From Chamaesiphon sp041738715 (lineage in GTDB: Bacteria; Cyanobacteriota; Cyanobacteriia; Cyanobacteriales; Chamaesiphonaceae), in assembly GCA_041738715.1 (NCBI GenBank), contig JBGSPI010000132.1, forward strand, positions 1 through 64,000: a stretch of DNA of 64,000 bases, given 5' to 3'. The notes beneath the pieces are model-generated. The model did no database searches, was not told where the DNA came from, and saw only the letters and a list, made by a program, of their open reading frames with translations. This document shows, one piece after another, positions 1 to 7,807 of the stretch. Every line of letters begins with the position of its first letter. The first letter of the stretch is position 1. The position numbers were made by a program, and so were the translations under genes.

Positions 1-71
1 TAATTCTGTTTACCTTTTTTATGTCCATTCTTATGTATATGGGTTGATTTACATTCAGGACATTCCATCAT
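1..71 (-). CDS. IS1-family transposase, N-terminal fragment running off the window
   Basis: Reading leftwards from 71, the frame gives MMECPECKSTHIHKNGHKKG and stays open to the window edge. Two CxxC-type cysteines followed by KNG and KGKQ match the zinc-ribbon start of IS1/InsA-type transposases. A strong GGAGGA ribosome site lies just upstream, at about 75-82. Only 23 residues are visible, so the family call rests on this short motif. It is immediately downstream of a truncated tnpB on the same strand, which suggests that this element inserted into it. Confidence 0.55.
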   Translation of the reverse strand, partial: MMECPECKSTHIHKNGHKKGKQN

Positions 72-118
72 TCTTCCTCCTCTATTCGCTGATGATTTCT
101 ACTATCGATCTCTTCTAA

Positions 119-241
119 TCATACCCCAATCCAGCAACGCCCGTAGTTCCAAACCTTGCGACAAATCACCAGCGTTCGTTCGATTTCCGAAATCTGCTCG
201 TTTGTTGGCTTTAGTTTATACTCGTAACTGAGATTTAGCAT
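119..241 (-). pseudogene. tnpB (IS605/IS1341-type) N-terminal fragment
   Basis: The 40-codon frame begins MLNLSYEYKLKPT and continues EQISEIERTL and CRKVWNYG. This is the standard opening of IS605-family TnpB, the RNA-guided nuclease ancestor of Cas12. After WNY the reading departs from the family pattern, which normally continues as LRERKDW, and stops at 119. Intact TnpB is about 400 residues, so more than 90 percent is missing here. The break coincides with the start of the IS1-type element at the window edge. The IS605-type left end (332-392) lies just upstream in the expected orientation. Confidence 0.7.
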
Positions 242-331
242 GGTTATCGACTAAGTCTACAAAGTATTATATCATTTTGTAGATATTATCACAACAGCAA
301 GATCTCATTGGCTGACTGGCAGGCTAAAGCC

Positions 332-392
332 TGCGACTAGCTTTCATCCCTGGATTGAAAGGACGGGGTTCTCAGCATATTTTCTATAGGGG
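332..392 (-). repeat. IS605-type left-end sequence, copy 1
   Basis: On the minus strand this block is nearly the same as plus-strand 14713-14771. Both run from CTATAG through AAATATGCTGAGAA, then CCCGTCCTTTCAA, then GGGATGAAAGCTAGTCGCA. A short GC-rich hairpin (GCAGGC/GCCTGC, 319-334) follows. It lies upstream of the truncated tnpB, as the left end of a tnpB-only IS605/IS1341 element should. The exact element boundary is not determined. Confidence 0.65.
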
Positions 393-451
393 TTCGCTGT
401 ACCACTGTCAGGGAAAAATGGAAAAGGGATAAATAATGGGTTCTGAGTTAC

Positions 452-486
452 AAAAAAATTGCTGGGATAATCTTATCCTCAGCAAT
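452..486 (-). terminator. rho-independent terminator of the RRM gene
   Basis: On the minus strand ATTGCTG-A-GGATAA pairs with TTATCC-CAGCAAT across a short loop (one bulge) and is followed by seven T residues. It lies about 65 bases past the stop codon of the RRM gene, in the right orientation. Confidence 0.8.
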
Positions 487-551
487 AATTAAATTTATCT
501 GCAAGCAATTGCAGTCTGTCTGCGCCTAATTTACCCCAACACTGGATAGAG

Positions 552-1097
552 TTAAGAATTGCCGGATTGAGCTAATTTATCTTTGAGTTCGGCTAGTTTT
601 CCTGCCCATCTAGGGTCAGGTTGGAAACTTTCGGTGCTAGTTGTGCTTGTGTAGGTATTGGCATTGTTATTGCCTTTGCTGCCCTCTTTCCGAGCACCTT
701 TCTTACCACCACTATTGCGCCGAGGAGTCGGAGTGGCAGTTGCCGTATTCCCAGTCCCCTTATTGCTTAGATTGGGTTTGGGGATATCTCTTGGTTCTTT
801 GGGTTCGCTGGGTTCACCAGCTTCACTATCTTCATCTTCCCCTTTGGCTTTGGGCAAAGCTTTCTCGATTTTGATGGCCATTTCTTGGAACATCGCACCA
901 TTGTATTTCTCAATGATCTGGTCTGCTTGTTCGTCAGTCTCGACGGTGACAAAACCAAACCCACGACATTTGCCCGTTTTGCGATCTTTGATTACTTTGA
1001 CGGAGACTAAATCACCGGCTTCAGCAAAGACAACTTGAAGTTCGTCGCGCTCCACGTCATTTTTTGGTAAATTGCCCACATATAACCGAATAGACAT
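552..1097 (-). CDS. RRM-type RNA-binding protein
   Basis: The 181-residue protein has one RNA recognition motif at residues 3-82. RNP2 is LYVGNL (5-10) and RNP1 is RGFGFV (about 45-50). The remainder is a low-complexity acidic, then Gly/Asn/Lys/Thr-rich tail that ends with a short WAGKLAELK helix-like segment. Cyanobacterial Rbp proteins of this type are cold-induced or stress-induced and bind single-stranded RNA. This one is longer than the usual roughly 100 residues because of the tail. The start at 1097 has a GGAGGA ribosome site, and a terminator follows the gene. The gene stands alone with a long upstream region. Confidence 0.9.
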   Translation of the reverse strand: MSIRLYVGNLPKNDVERDELQVVFAEAGDLVSVKVIKDRKTGKCRGFGFVTVETDEQADQIIEKYNGAMFQEMAIKIEKALPKAKGEDEDSEAGEPSEPKEPRDIPKPNLSNKGTGNTATATPTPRRNSGGKKGARKEGSKGNNNANTYTSTTSTESFQPDPRWAGKLAELKDKLAQSGNS

Positions 1098-1591
1098 ATA
1101 AAAATTCCTCCAGAGGGAATCGAATTAGCTTGCTTGCAGGGTTTTCCCTGTGGGGATAGCCTTGATTTTAGGTGGACAAACAACCGTCGAAGAGGTGCCA
1201 AAGCATTCCCATCAACTGCGATGACAGTTTTGATTCAATCTAAACGCGAGATTAAAGCGGCCTCACTACCTATAAACGCTTGTTTGTCTGATGCTTGGGT
1301 ATGAATTTGCAAATGCGATTTCTGTTACCTCAGCACTATATTTTAATGTTTTTTCACAAAGTTTGTTACACCCCTACTTAAATTATCACGTCTAGGGCTG
1401 GTTTAGCTCAGAGGATCTCGAATAAATTGCTCGAATTGTTAGTTTTGGCACAGTGGAGAACCGGATCGATGATTTTGCAGTCAGTCTGAATTTCGTTACA
1501 TTCGGAGTAAATCTCTATTTTTTGACAATCTGCAATGGTTGACCAACGTGACAAAATAAGTAAGACACTCTGAGTGCGATCGATACCAGAT
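1098..1591. other. intergenic region, long leader of the RRM gene
   Basis: The nearly 500-base gap separates two divergent genes. I see no ORF with a recognisable product. The ribosome site of the RRM gene (GGAGGA, about 1105-1111 on the minus strand) can pair weakly with ATTCC just upstream in a five-base-pair hairpin. That would fit temperature-dependent translation, but the stem is short and the idea is speculative. Confidence 0.4.
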
Positions 1592-2254
1592 ATGGATAGA
1601 ATTCTCGAACCTGAGGTGATGGATACCTGGCAGGAGGCGACAGCCTACGATGGGATGGATTTCACCGCTGTGAACACCGCCTTTGCCCAAGATGCGATCG
1701 CGTTAGATCCCGATGCTATCAAAATTTTGGATGCCGGGACGGGAACGGCGCGGATTCCGATTTTGATGTGTCAACGCCGACCTCAATATTTAATTACCGC
1801 AGTAGATTTGGCACAATCAATGCTGATTGTCGGTCAACGGAATGTGGAAGAAGCTGGATTGAGGCAGCGAATTCGACTGGAGCGGGTAGATACAAAAAGA
1901 ATGCCCTATCCAGATTTGGAGTTTGATATGGTAGTTTCCAATAGTTTGGTACATCATTTACCCGATCCATTATCTTTTTTTCAGGAGGTGAAAAGACTAA
2001 TCAAACCAGGTGGTGCCCTTTTGATTCGCGACCTGATTCGACCAGAAGATGATGCAGTTGTCAATAACTTAGTTAATAAAATAGGTGATAATTATGACAC
2101 TCACCAGCAGCAATTATTTCGAGATTCGCTCAAGGCGGCACTCACTTTAGCAGAAGTTCAAGCGGCGATCGATCTAGTTGGTTTATCAGGAGTAAAACTC
2201 ACCCAATCTTCTGAGCTACATTGGTCGATCGAACGCAAAAGAACATCAATTTAG
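1592..2254 (+). CDS. class I SAM-dependent methyltransferase
   Basis: The 220-residue protein has a Rossmann SAM-binding motif I, LDAGTGT, at about 46-52. The motif II acidic region AVDLAQSM follows, then DMVVSNSLVHHLPDP, typical of the methyltransferase type 11/25 folds, and a motif KPGGALLIRDLIRP. The substrate cannot be deduced. I chose ATG 1592 (MDRILEP) over the upstream in-frame GTG 1574, because the six added residues look unrelated and the family starts near this point. It is probably soluble. The next gene on the same strand begins 40 bases downstream, so co-transcription is possible. Confidence 0.8.
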   Translation: MDRILEPEVMDTWQEATAYDGMDFTAVNTAFAQDAIALDPDAIKILDAGTGTARIPILMCQRRPQYLITAVDLAQSMLIVGQRNVEEAGLRQRIRLERVDTKRMPYPDLEFDMVVSNSLVHHLPDPLSFFQEVKRLIKPGGALLIRDLIRPEDDAVVNNLVNKIGDNYDTHQQQLFRDSLKAALTLAEVQAAIDLVGLSGVKLTQSSELHWSIERKRTSI

Positions 2255-2294
2255 ATCGATGAGAAGTTAATAAATATTCCTACCCTCTATCCTA

Positions 2295-3542
2295 ATGTTT
2301 AATCGTAAATCTTGGTTCGCCTTGCTAATTGTCATCGGATTGACATTATCGCTGATCTTTCCTACTATTTCTCTCTCTCAATCTGCACAAACTAAATCTC
2401 CTAGAGAAATTCGCGGCGTGTGGATTACTAATGTCGATAGCGATGTGCTATTTACCCGCAATAGGTTAGCAAAAGCAATCAAAGATTTGCGCGATCTAAA
2501 TTTTAATACTATTTATCCAGTAGTGTGGAACTGGGGCTATACTATCTATCCCAGCAAGGTCGCTCAACGGGTAGTTGGGAGTAGTTTTATGCCCAAAAAA
2601 TCGGCTGGGATGCTCATTAATCGAACATTGGGTAAGAACGAAGGATTGGAAGGTCGCGACGTATTGCAGGAAGCAGTTACTCAAGGTCATAAACAAGGGC
2701 TAGCCGTAATTCCCTGGTTTGAATTTGGCTTTATGGCACCAGCTACTACCGATCCTGCTGGCTCCGATTTAGCCAAACGTCATCCCGATTGGCTGACAAC
2801 AAAACAAGATGGCGGGACAATCTGGAAAGAAGGAAAAGATCCCCGTGTGTGGCTCAATCCTTTTCGTCCTGATGTCCAAAAATTTACGATCGATTTAGTA
2901 GTTGAAGTTATCAAAAAATATGATGTTGATGGTATTCAATTTGACGATCACTTTGGCTTACCCCATGAATTTGGTTACGATAAATTTACAGTAGATCTAT
3001 ACAAGCGCGATCATCAGGGTCAATTACCACCCAAGGATACTAAAAATGAGGAATGGGTTAACTGGCGTGCCGATAAAATCACTGCCTTTATGCGAGATTT
3101 ATTCACGGCAATTAAAGCTGTTAAACCCAAGGTAATTGTTTCAATTTCGCCTAATCCCCAAAGTTTCGCCAAAAGCTTCTTTCTCCAAGATTGGGCAAAA
3201 TGGGAACGGCAAGGATTAGTTGAGGAGTTATTAGTTCAAGTTTATCGGGATAATTTCACCACATTTATTAAAGAAATCAATCAGCCAGCATTGAAACTAG
3301 CCAGTCAACATATCCCTGTGGGTATCGGTATTTTGAGTGGACTTAAGCCAAAACCAATTCCCATGAAACAAATTCAGGCTCAAGTAGAAGCTGTCCGCAA
3401 ACAAGGTTTAGCCGGAGTATCTTTCTTCTTCTATGAAACGCTCTGGAAATTGACAAATGAATCAGAAATTAGCCGCAAGAATGGGTTTAAACAAATATTT
3501 CCTCGATCAGTTGCAAGGCAAAGTATTATTGCCAAGCGGTAG
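2295..3542 (+). CDS. secreted family-10-like glycosyl hydrolase (GHL10/DUF187)
   Basis: The 415-residue protein has an N-terminal signal peptide: Lys/Arg near the start, a hydrophobic stretch over about residues 8-27 and a likely cut after SLS. The mature part carries GHL10-type TIM-barrel hallmarks: REIRGVWITNVDSDV near 38-52, WNWGYTIYP, IPWFEFGFM, and DGIQFDDHFG near 213-222. The acidic residues there are presumed catalytic or substrate-binding. Family members act on extracellular polysaccharides or cell-wall glycans, but the exact substrate is not known. The length is normal for the single-domain cyanobacterial form. Its 3' end lies just before the TIGR03643 gene. Confidence 0.85.
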   Translation: MFNRKSWFALLIVIGLTLSLIFPTISLSQSAQTKSPREIRGVWITNVDSDVLFTRNRLAKAIKDLRDLNFNTIYPVVWNWGYTIYPSKVAQRVVGSSFMPKKSAGMLINRTLGKNEGLEGRDVLQEAVTQGHKQGLAVIPWFEFGFMAPATTDPAGSDLAKRHPDWLTTKQDGGTIWKEGKDPRVWLNPFRPDVQKFTIDLVVEVIKKYDVDGIQFDDHFGLPHEFGYDKFTVDLYKRDHQGQLPPKDTKNEEWVNWRADKITAFMRDLFTAIKAVKPKVIVSISPNPQSFAKSFFLQDWAKWERQGLVEELLVQVYRDNFTTFIKEINQPALKLASQHIPVGIGILSGLKPKPIPMKQIQAQVEAVRKQGLAGVSFFFYETLWKLTNESEISRKNGFKQIFPRSVARQSIIAKR

Positions 3543-3570
3543 AATAAGTACTGAGGGAATAGAGAAAACT

Positions 3571-3825
3571 ATGGAGTTACCAAAATTGGATGCTGAGACA
3601 ATCGATCGAATCATCGAAATGGCATGGGAAGATCGGACTACCTTTGAATCAATCGAGTTACAATTTGGGCTAACTGAATCGCAAATTATCGCGCTAATGC
3701 GGCGAGAGATGAAGGCTGCTAGTTTTCGGATGTGGCGGCAACGAGTAACGGGGAGAACGACTAAACACGCGATGCGGCGGGACTTTATCGCCGGAAGATT
3801 CAAATCGCCAAACCAGAAAGGTTAA
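3571..3825 (+). CDS. TIGR03643 family small protein
   Basis: The 84-residue protein starts MELPKLDAETIDRIIEMAWED and contains a predicted helix-turn-helix-like region (TTFESIELQFGLTESQIIALMRREMK) and a basic C-terminus. I recognise it as the small conserved TIGR03643/DUF2805 family, whose function is unknown. The frame is open further upstream (to 3457) inside the preceding gene, but the family begins at this ATG. A clear terminator lies 13 bases after the stop, so it may end a short transcription unit with the hydrolase. Confidence 0.8.
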   Translation: MELPKLDAETIDRIIEMAWEDRTTFESIELQFGLTESQIIALMRREMKAASFRMWRQRVTGRTTKHAMRRDFIAGRFKSPNQKG

Positions 3826-3837
3826 GATTGCAACGAG

Positions 3838-3886
3838 TAGCCCCTGAAAAACTCCTCATTTAGACGGTATTTTCAGGGGCTATTTT
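3838..3886 (+). terminator. rho-independent terminator after the TIGR03643 gene
   Basis: A perfect 13-base inverted repeat (TAGCCCCTGAAAA and TTTTCAGGGGCTA) encloses a 19-base loop, and the descending arm is followed by TTTT. Confidence 0.85.
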
Positions 3887-3983
3887 AGTGTGTAATTATA
3901 TTGTAGGCTGATAGCGATCGATTGACAGATTCAGATTAAGACGCATTTCGCGTCTGGTATTGTAACCTATCAACCGTTAATGA

Positions 3984-4253
3984 TTAGTGCTTACAACCAT
4001 AGGAGCCAAAAAAGCCCCCTTTGCCTTTACTACCACTCTTGCTGCTACCACCTTTGTAGCCTTTACCGCTCTTGCTACTCTTGCTGCTACCACCCTTCTT
4101 CTTACTCTTACTGAATTTAGAGAAAAAGTAACCGAGAGTACCACCATGAATCTGAGTAGCCTCAGTGTCTTGGATTTCAGTCAAGAAGCTATCTTCACCT
4201 GCTAATAAGTCGCTACCAGCGGGATTTAAGTTGGAGATTTGGATATGGGACAT
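3984..4253 (-). CDS. RiPP precursor-like peptide with Gly-Gly leader
   Basis: The 89-residue peptide starts at MSHIQISNLNPAGSD. This is the leader style of cyanobacterial bacteriocin-type precursors (NLNPAGSD, then ESFL-like EDSFLTEI), and it ends in a double Gly at 37-38. The 51-residue core is extremely rich in Ser (13), Lys (13) and Gly, with GGSSKS repeated. It has aromatic pairs (YFF, GFF) and a single Cys four residues before the end of the core region (GSYGCKH). The frame extends 36 codons upstream, but the leader motif fixes this start. The HopA1-like and APH-like genes lie upstream on the same strand, after a 410-base gap. I infer Ser dehydration and perhaps one thioether ring; nothing direct proves it. 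Confidence 0.7.
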   Translation of the reverse strand: MSHIQISNLNPAGSDLLAGEDSFLTEIQDTEATQIHGGTLGYFFSKFSKSKKKGGSSKSSKSGKGYKGGSSKSGSKGKGGFFGSYGCKH

Positions 4254-4663
4254 TTTGAATCTATTCCTGTATTTTAGAAGGTTACTCGCCAACACTGAGG
4301 ATGTCGCGATCGCCATAAAACTATGTTTGTTAATGCTACTCGACAGAGATCTGATTTTCAATTGATCTTACTGAATTGATCGGACATAAGACTATGTATA
4401 AAATCTCTTATTACATCTAGCTATATTTACTTACATGGGCGAGTACAATTAGGGATAAGTCATTTAAAACTAGTTCTGCTTGGACATTAGAACAATTTCA
4501 CGTCATATGCCTTGCCAGGTGTAACATTATGATTATCAAAGTGATAAATCCATCACAATGAGACATAAAGATATTAGTTGCGACCAAAATTGTTTTTATC
4601 GCTATATTTGTAACTGAGATTGAGCCAAAAACTTAACCATCTCAAATGGTTAAATAGTTCACT
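4254..4663. other. gap between putative RiPP enzymes and precursor gene
   Basis: The gap is 410 AT-rich bases. No ORF with a recognisable product is seen. Its length suggests that the precursor has its own promoter, separate from the two enzyme genes upstream, as is common when precursor mRNA must be abundant. No terminator was identified after the HopA1-like gene. Confidence 0.4.
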
Positions 4664-5701
4664 TCAGTCTGCCAAAATACGATAAATATCGAGATTACCA
4701 GGATTCAGATGGGGCCAGCGCATATCGACTCTAGCGTCATTGAATTGCTGTTGAATAGCACAAAGTTTATCGGTAGCTGAAGTTTGGTTTTGCCAGATAG
4801 CCATTAATAACCCAGTAGCAACTAGTTCGCAGCGTTGCATTCCAAAACTACCCGGAGTATTCGGAACTTCAGCTAGCCCTATTCCCGGTGCGAGTTGCTT
4901 GGTAAATAACGGAATGTTTGGAGAAAAGCTCGATTGGTGGGCTTGATAAATTTGTGCAAGGAAGCTTTTGATGGTGAGATAACTAGATTGGGGGATAGAA
5001 AGTGTCCCCCCATCATACCGAGAAAATAATTCAGGATTGTGGAGAATGGCAAACTGAAACGGAATACCTAGTTGATTGAATTCATGAGTCAGTTTTGCTG
5101 AGATCGATACCGCTGCATCTGGTGTAAAGTTAAAGTAGAGTTCGACTGAATTTATTCGATCGGGTATACCATGATTTCCAACTATGATGTAAGTATCTTG
5201 TCCAGCCAGACTATTAGGCAAATAGATAGTTACTAAATCACCAATTGTAGATTGATGAAAGTCTTCGGCTAAATGTTGAGGTCGATTGATATGTAAATGT
5301 AGCCCATTCTTAACAACAATTAGTTCATCATGGTCAGTTTTGTCAATGATTTGCCAATCAGGATCGAAGTAGCCCTTACTAGTATTACTTTTTTGAAGAA
5401 GTTGATGAAAAGCGATATCGATTCCGTCGATCGTATTATTTTTTACGGAAATTGGTTCTTGAGTAATTGAATTAATTTCATTAAGATCGATTGCACTGCG
5501 ATCAAAATAAATATCATACAGGTAATTTGTTAGTTGAGCAATCAGATATTTTTTTTGCAACTCAGGTGATATTTTACGGAATTGCTCGATCGATTCTGGC
5601 AACAATTCTATCGGTTCATAATTTCGATGCTGAATCCTAAAATCTCGATCTATTTCAAGTTGTTTAATGATATCTAAAATTAATCGATCTGTCTCTAGCA
5701 T
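4664..5701 (-). CDS. HopA1-family protein, putative phospho-Ser/Thr lyase
   Basis: The 345-residue protein matches the HopA1 effector-like family in its second half. Key stretches are YFNFTPDAAVSISAKL near 191-206, IPFQFAILHNPELFSRYD, and GIGLAEVP...SFGMQRCELVATGL near 270-297. In class V lanthipeptide and thioamitide pathways, proteins of this fold (LxmY, TvaD types) are thought to eliminate phosphate from phosphorylated Ser/Thr and form dehydro residues. Its start lies 5 bases after the stop of the APH-like gene, so the two are one operon, as in those pathways. HopA1 was first named as a plant-pathogen effector. With no secretion system here and a kinase partner, the RiPP reading is better. 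Confidence 0.8.
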   Translation of the reverse strand: MLETDRLILDIIKQLEIDRDFRIQHRNYEPIELLPESIEQFRKISPELQKKYLIAQLTNYLYDIYFDRSAIDLNEINSITQEPISVKNNTIDGIDIAFHQLLQKSNTSKGYFDPDWQIIDKTDHDELIVVKNGLHLHINRPQHLAEDFHQSTIGDLVTIYLPNSLAGQDTYIIVGNHGIPDRINSVELYFNFTPDAAVSISAKLTHEFNQLGIPFQFAILHNPELFSRYDGGTLSIPQSSYLTIKSFLAQIYQAHQSSFSPNIPLFTKQLAPGIGLAEVPNTPGSFGMQRCELVATGLLMAIWQNQTSATDKLCAIQQQFNDARVDMRWPHLNPGNLDIYRILAD

Positions 5702-5706
5702 GTTTT

Positions 5707-6855
5707 TTAATGATTAACTAATTGCCGAAAATCGTTACCGAATATAGTACTTCTAGCAGAATGAGGATTGCAAAGTAGTTGTTTAGCGACCTGAAGCATA
5801 ACAATACCTTGATTACCAAAGACGCGCTCATCGTTAGTCATAATTTCTAGTCTAATGATTAGTGATAAACCAGCAAATTGAATCACGCGATCTAAATAAT
5901 CTGGACGGGCAGTAATAATCCGAGAAAATTCTTGGAGATACGCTTGGATCAGATGGAATAGAGATGGTTGGAGCATTTCCAGTGGAGTTGTCGCCAACTG
6001 TAATGACTCCTGAATACTTAAACTAGAATCGATCACTAACCCATCTAACCAAAGCTTTAAATAACTCCCTAATATGCGACCCAAATCGAAAGCCGGATCC
6101 CCCCATCTAGAACGTTCCCAATCTATGATCTTAATCACATCCGATCCCGGTTGTTCCCAATCTGATGCGATGAGAATATTGTTGATCTTTAGATCGTTGT
6201 GAATCAAACAACTAGATTGAACAGCATTACCAAGATCGATAATTGCTTGTGACAAGTTAGGGGAACGTTGGTAGAGCTTGTAAAATTGCAAACACTCTTG
6301 AGTCACAATCCGAAATATATTGGGGGTAAGATGAGAAAGACGTTGAATAATCTTAATATGATTAAGATCGGCTTCTGATGTAAGTGGATCGATCAAGAAT
6401 TCTTTGTATTCTAAATCTTCAAATGTTAGATCGTGAAGCTTGCCCAGTGTTTTGCCAATCGATTTTGCAATTTTAATTGAAAAATTTTGCGTTTCTGCAT
6501 AATAGTCACTCAGGTCGCAGTAATCCACCAGAAATTTAACGATCAAAATGGAGTTGTCAGGATCGAAATGTAATAGCTCTGGAAGAAAATTTTCAAATCC
6601 AGTACCAAAGCTTTTGAAATTTTTGACTAATTGCTGAATACGCCAATCTGCTGAGAATTCGGTAGATGGTTGACCGATACAACCACAAACTCCCTGCTTA
6701 ACTAGTAAATTTCTTCCATCGATAAAAGAGATCGCCAGATTAAAATTTTTGCCGGAGATAACTTTAATCTGACTGGTAGATCGATCTGTGGCAGCACAGT
6801 AGCCAAGCGCAGCTAAATAATCAAAGACATTATCCGTATTTAAAACAATTGCCAT
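5707..6855 (-). CDS. APH-like kinase, putative RiPP Ser/Thr kinase
   Basis: The 382-residue protein has the aminoglycoside-phosphotransferase/choline-kinase fold. The catalytic loop is LIHNDLKINNIL near 215-226 (base Asp, metal Asn). The metal-binding segment IIDWERSRWGDPAFDLG lies near 240-256. The N-lobe includes NLLVKQG, which could hold the ATP lysine. It is the first gene of a two-gene operon with the HopA1-like protein. The APH-HopA1 pair defines the dehydration machinery of class V lanthipeptides (LxmK/LxmY). A small-molecule kinase role remains possible, but the neighbour and the downstream precursor argue for peptide phosphorylation. It is divergent from the gene at 7080. Confidence 0.8.
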   Translation of the reverse strand: MAIVLNTDNVFDYLAALGYCAATDRSTSQIKVISGKNFNLAISFIDGRNLLVKQGVCGCIGQPSTEFSADWRIQQLVKNFKSFGTGFENFLPELLHFDPDNSILIVKFLVDYCDLSDYYAETQNFSIKIAKSIGKTLGKLHDLTFEDLEYKEFLIDPLTSEADLNHIKIIQRLSHLTPNIFRIVTQECLQFYKLYQRSPNLSQAIIDLGNAVQSSCLIHNDLKINNILIASDWEQPGSDVIKIIDWERSRWGDPAFDLGRILGSYLKLWLDGLVIDSSLSIQESLQLATTPLEMLQPSLFHLIQAYLQEFSRIITARPDYLDRVIQFAGLSLIIRLEIMTNDERVFGNQGIVMLQVAKQLLCNPHSARSTIFGNDFRQLVNH

Positions 6856-7079
6856 GTGAGTAATTGTGCTCGATCGAAAGTATGAGTGCTAGACAATAGA
6901 CATATTAAACAGTCAATTATCGACTGGTAGCCAGCATTCTTAAATTTTTCAGTCAAAATGCGGTGATGATCTTACTCAGGAACTCTGCCAAGCTGACTAA
7001 TTGTTAGCGATCGAGCTATAATTTATGGTAGTGTAATCTTTAAGCTGCCAATCTAGTATCTTTTTGCCCTCTCGATCGT

Positions 7080-7607
7080 ATGCCTCTAGATAGCCTATTC
7101 TCAACTCAAGGCATCATGGTGATGCTGCTCGCCGCCTATGCTGGGGCGATGTGGTTATTTCTCACTAGTGCCCCCAAAGTGCATACTGTGATGGTATCAG
7201 ACCTCCAGATTGCTCAAGATTTATACGAGGGATTGCTCAGTCTGCCGATCGCCCAGGTTCCGCTCCATTATTACTACGACTATGAGCAGACCATTGGAAC
7301 TGCCGGCATCGACCCAATGTACTTAGCAGCACCGATGGGTAGAGCCAGCGTTAGAGGCATGAAAGGTGCAGAAGGTTTATGGTATCAACTCAAGAAGAAT
7401 ACCCAACTGCACATCATCACCGGTGCTAGTGTCGGTGAAAAAAATCGTCAGCGACATGTTTGTTTCGATCGAGATTGTCTCGAACAACTCCTGATGCGGA
7501 TTCAAACCCGTGGCATCAAGCACAAGATTCGCAGCGAAAAGCCGCTTAATTTTTTAGTTAAAGACTATGATGGTCGGATTATCGAAATGTCTGAAGCAGC
7601 GAGTTAG
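7080..7607 (+). CDS. membrane-anchored VOC/glyoxalase-like conserved protein
   Basis: The 175-residue protein has one N-terminal membrane segment (residues about 10-29). The rest resembles a degenerate vicinal-oxygen-chelate module: VMVSDLQIAQDLYEGLLSLP opens like the VOC beta-alpha start and FLVKDYDGRIIEM closes like its last strands. A GMKGAEGLWYQLKKN stretch lies between. Metal ligands of true glyoxalases are not obvious. I recognise it as a conserved cyanobacterial protein of unknown function. It stands alone, and a heptamer repeat tract follows 13 bases after its stop. Confidence 0.6.
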   Translation: MPLDSLFSTQGIMVMLLAAYAGAMWLFLTSAPKVHTVMVSDLQIAQDLYEGLLSLPIAQVPLHYYYDYEQTIGTAGIDPMYLAAPMGRASVRGMKGAEGLWYQLKKNTQLHIITGASVGEKNRQRHVCFDRDCLEQLLMRIQTRGIKHKIRSEKPLNFLVKDYDGRIIEMSEAAS

Positions 7608-7620
7608 GGGAAAGGAATAG

Positions 7621-7730
7621 TTGAAAGTTGAAAGTTGAAAGTTGAAAGTTGAAAGTTGAAAGTTGAAAGTTGAAAGTTGAAAGTTGAAAGTTGAAAGTTG
7701 AAAGTTAAAAATTGAAAGTTGAAAGTTGAC
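7621..7730 (+). repeat. tandem heptamer repeat, TTGAAAG x about 15
   Basis: Fifteen tandem copies of TTGAAAG start at 7621. Only copy 13 (TTAAAAA) departs from the unit. It is a short tandemly repeated sequence of the kind common in cyanobacteria. The same heptamer in the opposite orientation forms the tract at 32512-32581. Confidence 0.95.
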
Positions 7731-7731
7731 C

Positions 7732-7760
7732 CTTCTGCTTAGGCAGAGGCTGCGCCAACG
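7732..7760 (+). repeat. interspersed repeat, TTCTGCT..GCAGAGGCT type
   Basis: A hairpin-forming unit (CTTCTGCTTAGGCAGAGG, then CTGCGCCAACG) abuts the heptamer tract. Near-identical copies occur at 11002-11030 and 24808-24834, and a related reverse-strand form at about 11266-11292. Confidence 0.75.
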
Positions 7761-7807
7761 ACAAGATCAGGGCAAGCAGTTGACAGTTCCCCAGTCCCCC
7801 AATCCCC

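Noticed and set aside
658..1038. Plus-strand ORF of 126 residues opposite the RRM gene
   Set aside because: It is the mirror of a clearly recognised RRM gene and has a Leu/Ser/Pro-rich composition typical of shadows.
3457..3570. Longer start for the TIGR03643 protein
   Set aside because: The extension overlaps the end of the hydrolase gene and lies outside the family's usual start.
7621..7730. Possible CRISPR array
   Set aside because: The unit is seven bases with no spacers, so it is a simple tandem repeat.
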